DNA of 36,843 nt, from assembly GCA_035495615.1 (NCBI GenBank), contig DATJFP010000085.1, positions 1-36,843 of the forward strand, given 5' to 3'. The translations under genes were made by a program, and so were the position numbers. Under the pieces are notes generated by a model, which saw nothing but the letters and a program-made list of their open reading frames with translations, was not told where the DNA came from and did no database searches. The DNA is from Verrucomicrobiia bacterium (GTDB taxonomy: Bacteria; Omnitrophota; Omnitrophia; Omnitrophales; Aquincolibacteriaceae). Below are positions 33,454-36,843 of this stretch, in pieces (the stretch's first letter is position 1; every line of letters begins with the position of its first letter).

Positions 33454-34811
33454 GACGTCTTCTGCCGGATGAAGATGCGCAGCATGCCGCTCAGCAGGTA
33501 AAAGGCCGGGAAGCCCAGGATCGCGAGGGCGAGCACAATCCGCTGCTGGACCGGCGTCATGAAGAGCGGCTTGTACCGCAGGGTTTTCTGCGGGATCGCG
33601 ACGGCGCGGTCGTCTTTGGCCAGCCAGTGGATCATGCGCAGCGCCAGATCTTCATTGCCGGAAAGGTCGACGTAGGCGTTGGTGATGAAATCGCTGTCGC
33701 CCACCACGATGAGGCGTCCGCCGCTTTTTCCGTCCGCGGTTTTCTTTTCGGAGGCGACGGCGAGAGCCAGCGGGCCCGAAAGATCGGACTCGGCCTGGAA
33801 GGAAGCGTCCCCTTTTTCCAGGGCGCCCAGATCGGATTCGGCCCAGCTTCCCGAACCCGTGAACGCCAGCGGTGACACTTCCATGTCCGGCACGTTATCT
33901 GTGCTCGGCTGCACGGTCCTGGCCACGGGAAAAAAACTCGTGATCTTGAAGTCCGCGGTGATCGGATGCGTGGACAGGTATTGGTTGACGAGCGGCACGA
34001 GGAAATCTCCTCCGACCATGCGGCTCATTTTGTCCACGATCACGTCATTGCCGAGGAAAATGCCGAACGCCTTGAAAAAATCGTGGAACGACTGGCCGGT
34101 TCCCGGGTCCATGGGATCGATCATGAAAAAAATGCCTTTGCCCTGGTCGAAAGCGGTCCTCAGGGCCTCGTATTCTTTCGGGTCCATGTCGCGGTGCGGC
34201 CCGGCCACGACCAGCACCTGGCAGCGGTCCGGCACGCCGTCGCGCGTCAGGATGATTTCGTGCAGCGCGTAATTGTTGTATTCGAGCACGTCGCGGAACA
34301 TCTTCATGCCGTTGCGGTCTTCCCGCGCGATGGAGGCCTCGTTATGCCCGGTGGAAAAACACAGGTCGAGCACGCGCGGATCGGCCAGGCGCAGGAGCGC
34401 GTTGGCAAAGCTTTCTTCGGTGGGGCGCGATATCCTTTCCATCCGGTCCTGATAGCGGATCACGACGGTGTAGATGTCCTTGATGTGGTTTTCTTTCGCC
34501 AGGCGCGGCACGCGGTCCGGATCGTAAAAGGCGTATTTGAAATTCGGGTGCGTCATCTCGATCTGCTTGAAGAAGACCTCGATGTCCTTGCGGGCCGGGT
34601 CCTCCTGGGGATAAAAGGCCAGAACCTCGAGCTTGTGGCCGCCCATGCGCTGCAGGATCTGGCGCGTGGAATCGGCCAGCGAATACATCTTCTCCTGCGT
34701 GAAGTCCCAGCGCCGGTTGTAGCGGGACACGATCATCATCATCAGCATGAACGTGATGAAAAGGATCACGGAGACAAACAGGAGCTGGGTGCGGATCAGC
34801 ACGTAGCGCAT
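33450..34811 (-). CDS. GldG-like ABC-transporter auxiliary protein
   Basis: The 453-residue protein has an N-terminal membrane segment (about 6-29), a large extracytoplasmic part and a C-terminal membrane segment (LALAILGFPAFYLLSGML). Family blocks are RRWDFTQEKMYSLADSTRQIL, a KDIEVFFKQIEMTHPNFKYAFYDPDR segment and RLIVVGDSDFITNAYVDLSGNEDLALRMIHWLA near the end, all typical of the GldG/ABC_transp_aux group. The frame is open upstream to 35246, but that part overlaps the permease. The ATG at 34811 shares one base with the permease stop and starts MRYVLIRTQLLF. Gliding motility is not implied; many non-gliding bacteria have this set. Confidence 0.87.
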   Translation of the reverse strand: MRYVLIRTQLLFVSVILFITFMLMMMIVSRYNRRWDFTQEKMYSLADSTRQILQRMGGHKLEVLAFYPQEDPARKDIEVFFKQIEMTHPNFKYAFYDPDRVPRLAKENHIKDIYTVVIRYQDRMERISRPTEESFANALLRLADPRVLDLCFSTGHNEASIAREDRNGMKMFRDVLEYNNYALHEIILTRDGVPDRCQVLVVAGPHRDMDPKEYEALRTAFDQGKGIFFMIDPMDPGTGQSFHDFFKAFGIFLGNDVIVDKMSRMVGGDFLVPLVNQYLSTHPITADFKITSFFPVARTVQPSTDNVPDMEVSPLAFTGSGSWAESDLGALEKGDASFQAESDLSGPLALAVASEKKTADGKSGGRLIVVGDSDFITNAYVDLSGNEDLALRMIHWLAKDDRAVAIPQKTLRYKPLFMTPVQQRIVLALAILGFPAFYLLSGMLRIFIRQKTS

Positions 34812-35587
34812 CAGGCCTTCCAATTCCGGGTCTCGATGGACCGCAGCGTCAGGAACAGGAAATAAAAATGAAAGAAGATGAAATACACAACATGCGACAG
34901 GTCCACGATCCCGAGCGTGAATTCGCGGTAATGCCCGAGAGGGGAAAGCATCTTGAAAAACGTCGACCACGGCTCTTCGGTGACCAGCGCCACCCAGTCC
35001 ATGATCCAGAACAGGATGAGGAATGCGAACGTCACGACCGCGCTGATCACCTGGCTTTCGGTAAGCGACGAAACAAAAAGCCCCAGCGCGAGAAACGCAT
35101 TGCCCAGGAGCCAGAAGCCGAGATAAGCGGTCAGCACCGGCCCCCAGTCGAATTCCCCGCCCAGCCAGCGGATGATCACGAGGTAGCCGATCGTCGGCAG
35201 GAAAAGCGCCTCGAAGATCCAGACGAGGCCGAGGAATTTCCCCCACAGGATTTCAAAGTCCGAGAACGGGTACGTGTACAAAAGCTCCAGCGTCTGGAGC
35301 TTGCGCTCTTCGGCGAAAGACCGCATGGTCATGGCCGGCACCAGGAAAAAGAGCACCACGCTCAGGTTCAGGAAAAGCGTGCTGAAGACAAAGCGCGTCA
35401 GCCCCAGGCCTTCCACGACCTGCATGCCCTGGCGCGCGGATTCCATGGAAATGCGCGCGTAACTGGTCACGAGCAGCGAGAAGAAAGCGCCTGAGAGGAT
35501 GTAAAAAATGACGAACACCAGCACGCCGGTCCAGGAGCGGCAAAAGCAGGTGAATTCTTTTCGCGCTAAGACGAAGGCGTTTCTCAC
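34811..35587 (-). CDS. ABC-2 type permease (GldF-like)
   Basis: The 258-residue integral membrane protein has about six hydrophobic segments. It starts MRNAFVLARKEFTCFCRSWTG, the usual opening of such permeases, and contains TMRSFAEERKLQTLELLYTYPFSDFEILWGKFLG, the cytoplasmic coupling segment of the ABC-2 family. I chose the GTG at 35587, which overlaps the ATPase stop (GTGA). The open frame continues to 36184, but that extension is antisense-like filler inside the ATPase gene. It pairs with the ATPase just upstream. The substrate is not shown. Confidence 0.88.
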   Translation of the reverse strand: MRNAFVLARKEFTCFCRSWTGVLVFVIFYILSGAFFSLLVTSYARISMESARQGMQVVEGLGLTRFVFSTLFLNLSVVLFFLVPAMTMRSFAEERKLQTLELLYTYPFSDFEILWGKFLGLVWIFEALFLPTIGYLVIIRWLGGEFDWGPVLTAYLGFWLLGNAFLALGLFVSSLTESQVISAVVTFAFLILFWIMDWVALVTEEPWSTFFKMLSPLGHYREFTLGIVDLSHVVYFIFFHFYFLFLTLRSIETRNWKA

Positions 35588-36588
35588 TTGAACCCCTGTC
35601 CCGGTTCGTTGACCACGATCTTCATGAAAATTTCTTCGAGGCTGAGATGCGAGGAGCGCATCTCGAGCAGCGGGATGTCGTGCTGCACGCAAAGCCGGCT
35701 GATCTCCGAACGCAGGTCCTTGCCTTTTGCAATGCCGAGCGTCAGGCACACCTGCCCTTCTTTCTCGTACAGCACCTGCACGCGTTCCACGCCCGGCACG
35801 CCCGTAAAAAGAGTCATGGCCTCGTCTTTTTTGGCGTTGTCGCCGATCGTGACGAGGATCTCGTGCCGGTCGCGCAGGCCGGATTCCAATTCTTCGGTGG
35901 TGCCGCTGGCGATGACCTTGCCGTGATTGATGATGAGCACGCGATCGCAGACCATGCTCACTTCCGGAAGGATGTGCGTGGAAAGGATGAGCGTCTTTTC
36001 CTTGCCCAGCTCCTGAATGAGATTGCGGATCTCGATGATCTGTTTGGGATCGAGGCCGCTGGTCGGTTCGTCGAGCACGAGGATTTCCGGATCGCCGAGC
36101 AGCGCCTGCGCCAGGCCCACGCGCTGCCGGAAACCTTTCGAAAGTTTTCCGATGAGGCGGCCCCGCACTTCCCAGAGTCCGCATTGCGAGAGTTTCTCTT
36201 CGATATGCTTGCGCTTTTCGGAGCGGCGCACGCCCTTGACGTCCGCCACGAATTCGAGGAATTCCTTCACGCGCATGTCCGTGTACAGCATGACGGTTTC
36301 CGGGAGGTAGCCGATGAATCTCTTGAGGCGCCGGGGATCGCGGAAAAGTTCTTCGTCGCGGACCCAGACCTTGCCCTTGTTCGGCGGGAAAAAACCCGTG
36401 AGGATGCGCATGGTGGTCGTCTTGCCCGCGCCATTCGGCCCGAGAAAGCCCAGCACTTCACCGCGCCGCAGCTCGAACGAGATGCGGTCCAGGACACGCG
36501 TCCCGCTGAATTCCTTGGTCACGTCCTCGACGCGCAGCACCACGTCTTCTTCGGGCGGCTGGGCCGTGACGGTTTTGGCTTCATCCAC
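35584..36588 (-). CDS. ABC transporter ATP-binding protein (GldA-like)
   Basis: The 334-residue protein has Walker A GPNGAGKTT (K56), a Q-loop region, signature LSKGFRQRVGLAQALLGDPEILVLDEP (ABC signature plus Walker B), and ILSTHILPEVSMVCDR with the switch histidine. A C-terminal extension (about 235-334, DRHEILVTIGDNAKK onward) is the type seen in drug/antibiotic and Gld ATPases. The start is GTG 36588, overlapping the tyrS stop by eight bases. It should energise the adjacent ABC-2 permease. Confidence 0.92.
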   Translation of the reverse strand: MDEAKTVTAQPPEEDVVLRVEDVTKEFSGTRVLDRISFELRRGEVLGFLGPNGAGKTTTMRILTGFFPPNKGKVWVRDEELFRDPRRLKRFIGYLPETVMLYTDMRVKEFLEFVADVKGVRRSEKRKHIEEKLSQCGLWEVRGRLIGKLSKGFRQRVGLAQALLGDPEILVLDEPTSGLDPKQIIEIRNLIQELGKEKTLILSTHILPEVSMVCDRVLIINHGKVIASGTTEELESGLRDRHEILVTIGDNAKKDEAMTLFTGVPGVERVQVLYEKEGQVCLTLGIAKGKDLRSEISRLCVQHDIPLLEMRSSHLSLEEIFMKIVVNEPGQGFK

Positions 36589-36843
36589 GGTATTGGATCC
36601 TCACGAATTTCCTTTTGCCGCATTGGACGAGGACGGGCTTCTTGAGATTCACCTGGGCGTTCGCGTCCGTCACCTTTTCGCGCTCGAGCTTTACGCCACC
36701 CTGCTCGATGAGCCGCCGCGCCTCGCTTTTGCTCGCGACAAGGCCCGCGTCTTTCAGCAGGCTGACCAGGTCTGAACTCTCGCGCGGGAAATCCACGTTC
36801 TCGATTTCGTCGGGCAATTCCTTGTTCTTGAAGACCTGGTCGA
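36581..36843 (-). CDS. tyrS: Tyrosyl-tRNA synthetase, C-terminal S4 domain (partial)
   Basis: Only the last 87 residues or so are in the window; the gene continues past base 36843. The readable part, DQVFKNKELPDEIENVD then LVSLLKDAGLVASKSEARRLIEQGGVKLEREKV, is the end of the TyrS linker and its S4 RNA-binding domain. The frame ends with QCGKRKFVRIQYRG. A TTG at 36817 is not a start but an internal leucine. Other S4 proteins are possible, but the FKNKELPDEI linker and C-terminal position fit TyrS well. Confidence 0.8.
   Translation of the reverse strand, partial: DQVFKNKELPDEIENVDFPRESSDLVSLLKDAGLVASKSEARRLIEQGGVKLEREKVTDANAQVNLKKPVLVQCGKRKFVRIQYRG

Noticed and set aside
34812-35246. N-terminal extension of the GldG-like frame
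   Set aside because: It overlaps the permease in another frame and has a composition typical of out-of-frame reading; the ATG at 34811 starts the conserved sequence.
35588-36184. N-terminal extension of the permease frame
   Set aside because: It lies inside the ATPase gene; GTG 35587 with a GTGA overlap gives a normal permease start.

Overview
This window reads as a stretch of a GC-rich, Gram-negative-type bacterial chromosome. I would place it in Candidatus Omnitrophota (former OP3) or a near PVC-superphylum relative. That placement is inference. It rests on the dksA-lspA-lgt-rluD order, futalosine menaquinone genes, a Gld-type ABC operon, and a giant multidomain secreted protein whose domains are joined by 'ELR' linkers. 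I have no 16S or marker phylogeny. Every gene I support is on the minus strand, so transcription runs from high to low coordinates. No rRNA, tRNA, CRISPR array or transposase was seen, and no gene-free stretch exceeds about 180 bases.

Layout in transcription order. (1) 36843-32488: the 3' end of tyrS, then overlapping genes for an ABC ATPase, an ABC-2 permease, a GldG-like auxiliary protein and a DUF4340 protein. (2) 32446-31688: a palindromic intergenic repeat lies directly against yggS. (3) 31509-14239: one uninterrupted 17.3-kb gene encodes a 5,756-residue protein with a signal peptide and about a dozen enzyme-like domains. It has its own good sigma70-type promoter. (4) 14117-6075: proC-yggT-punA-ileS, followed by a histidine kinase, a receiver-only response regulator and a GAF/HD-GYP protein, all closely spaced. 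(5) 5967-1: dksA/traR-type, lspA, lgt, rluD, a YugP-like gene with a lost metal site, a UbiA-type prenyltransferase (MqnP-like), a ubiX-type gene, mqnA and the start of mqnC. This is one contiguous operon behind a consensus-like promoter.

The most notable region is the giant gene. It carries TraB/ChaN-like domains near both ends. Between them are a SAM methyltransferase, a phosphoribosyltransferase-type domain, two copies of an S4-less RsuA-type pseudouridine synthase module, a GT9-like glycosyltransferase, a second Rossmann region, a DUF89 damage-control-phosphatase-like domain, an HEIGH metallopeptidase-like domain and a second methyltransferase-like domain. Inside it are four copies, at three loci, of a 60-bp (20-codon) two-hairpin element bounded by GAGCTC. 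It sits in frame in both orientations, its stems show compensatory base changes, and it always leaves Glu-Leu-Arg at its ends. It resembles, in concept, the Rickettsia palindromic elements that insert into coding genes. I think it is the best candidate for an undescribed system here.

The housekeeping parts fit together conventionally. lgt and lspA mature lipoproteins. mqnA/mqnC, the UbiA-type and the UbiX-type genes belong to futalosine-route menaquinone synthesis. The kinase/regulator/HD-GYP trio is probably a c-di-GMP-linked signalling module. The Gld-type ABC genes probably export or move something at the cell surface.
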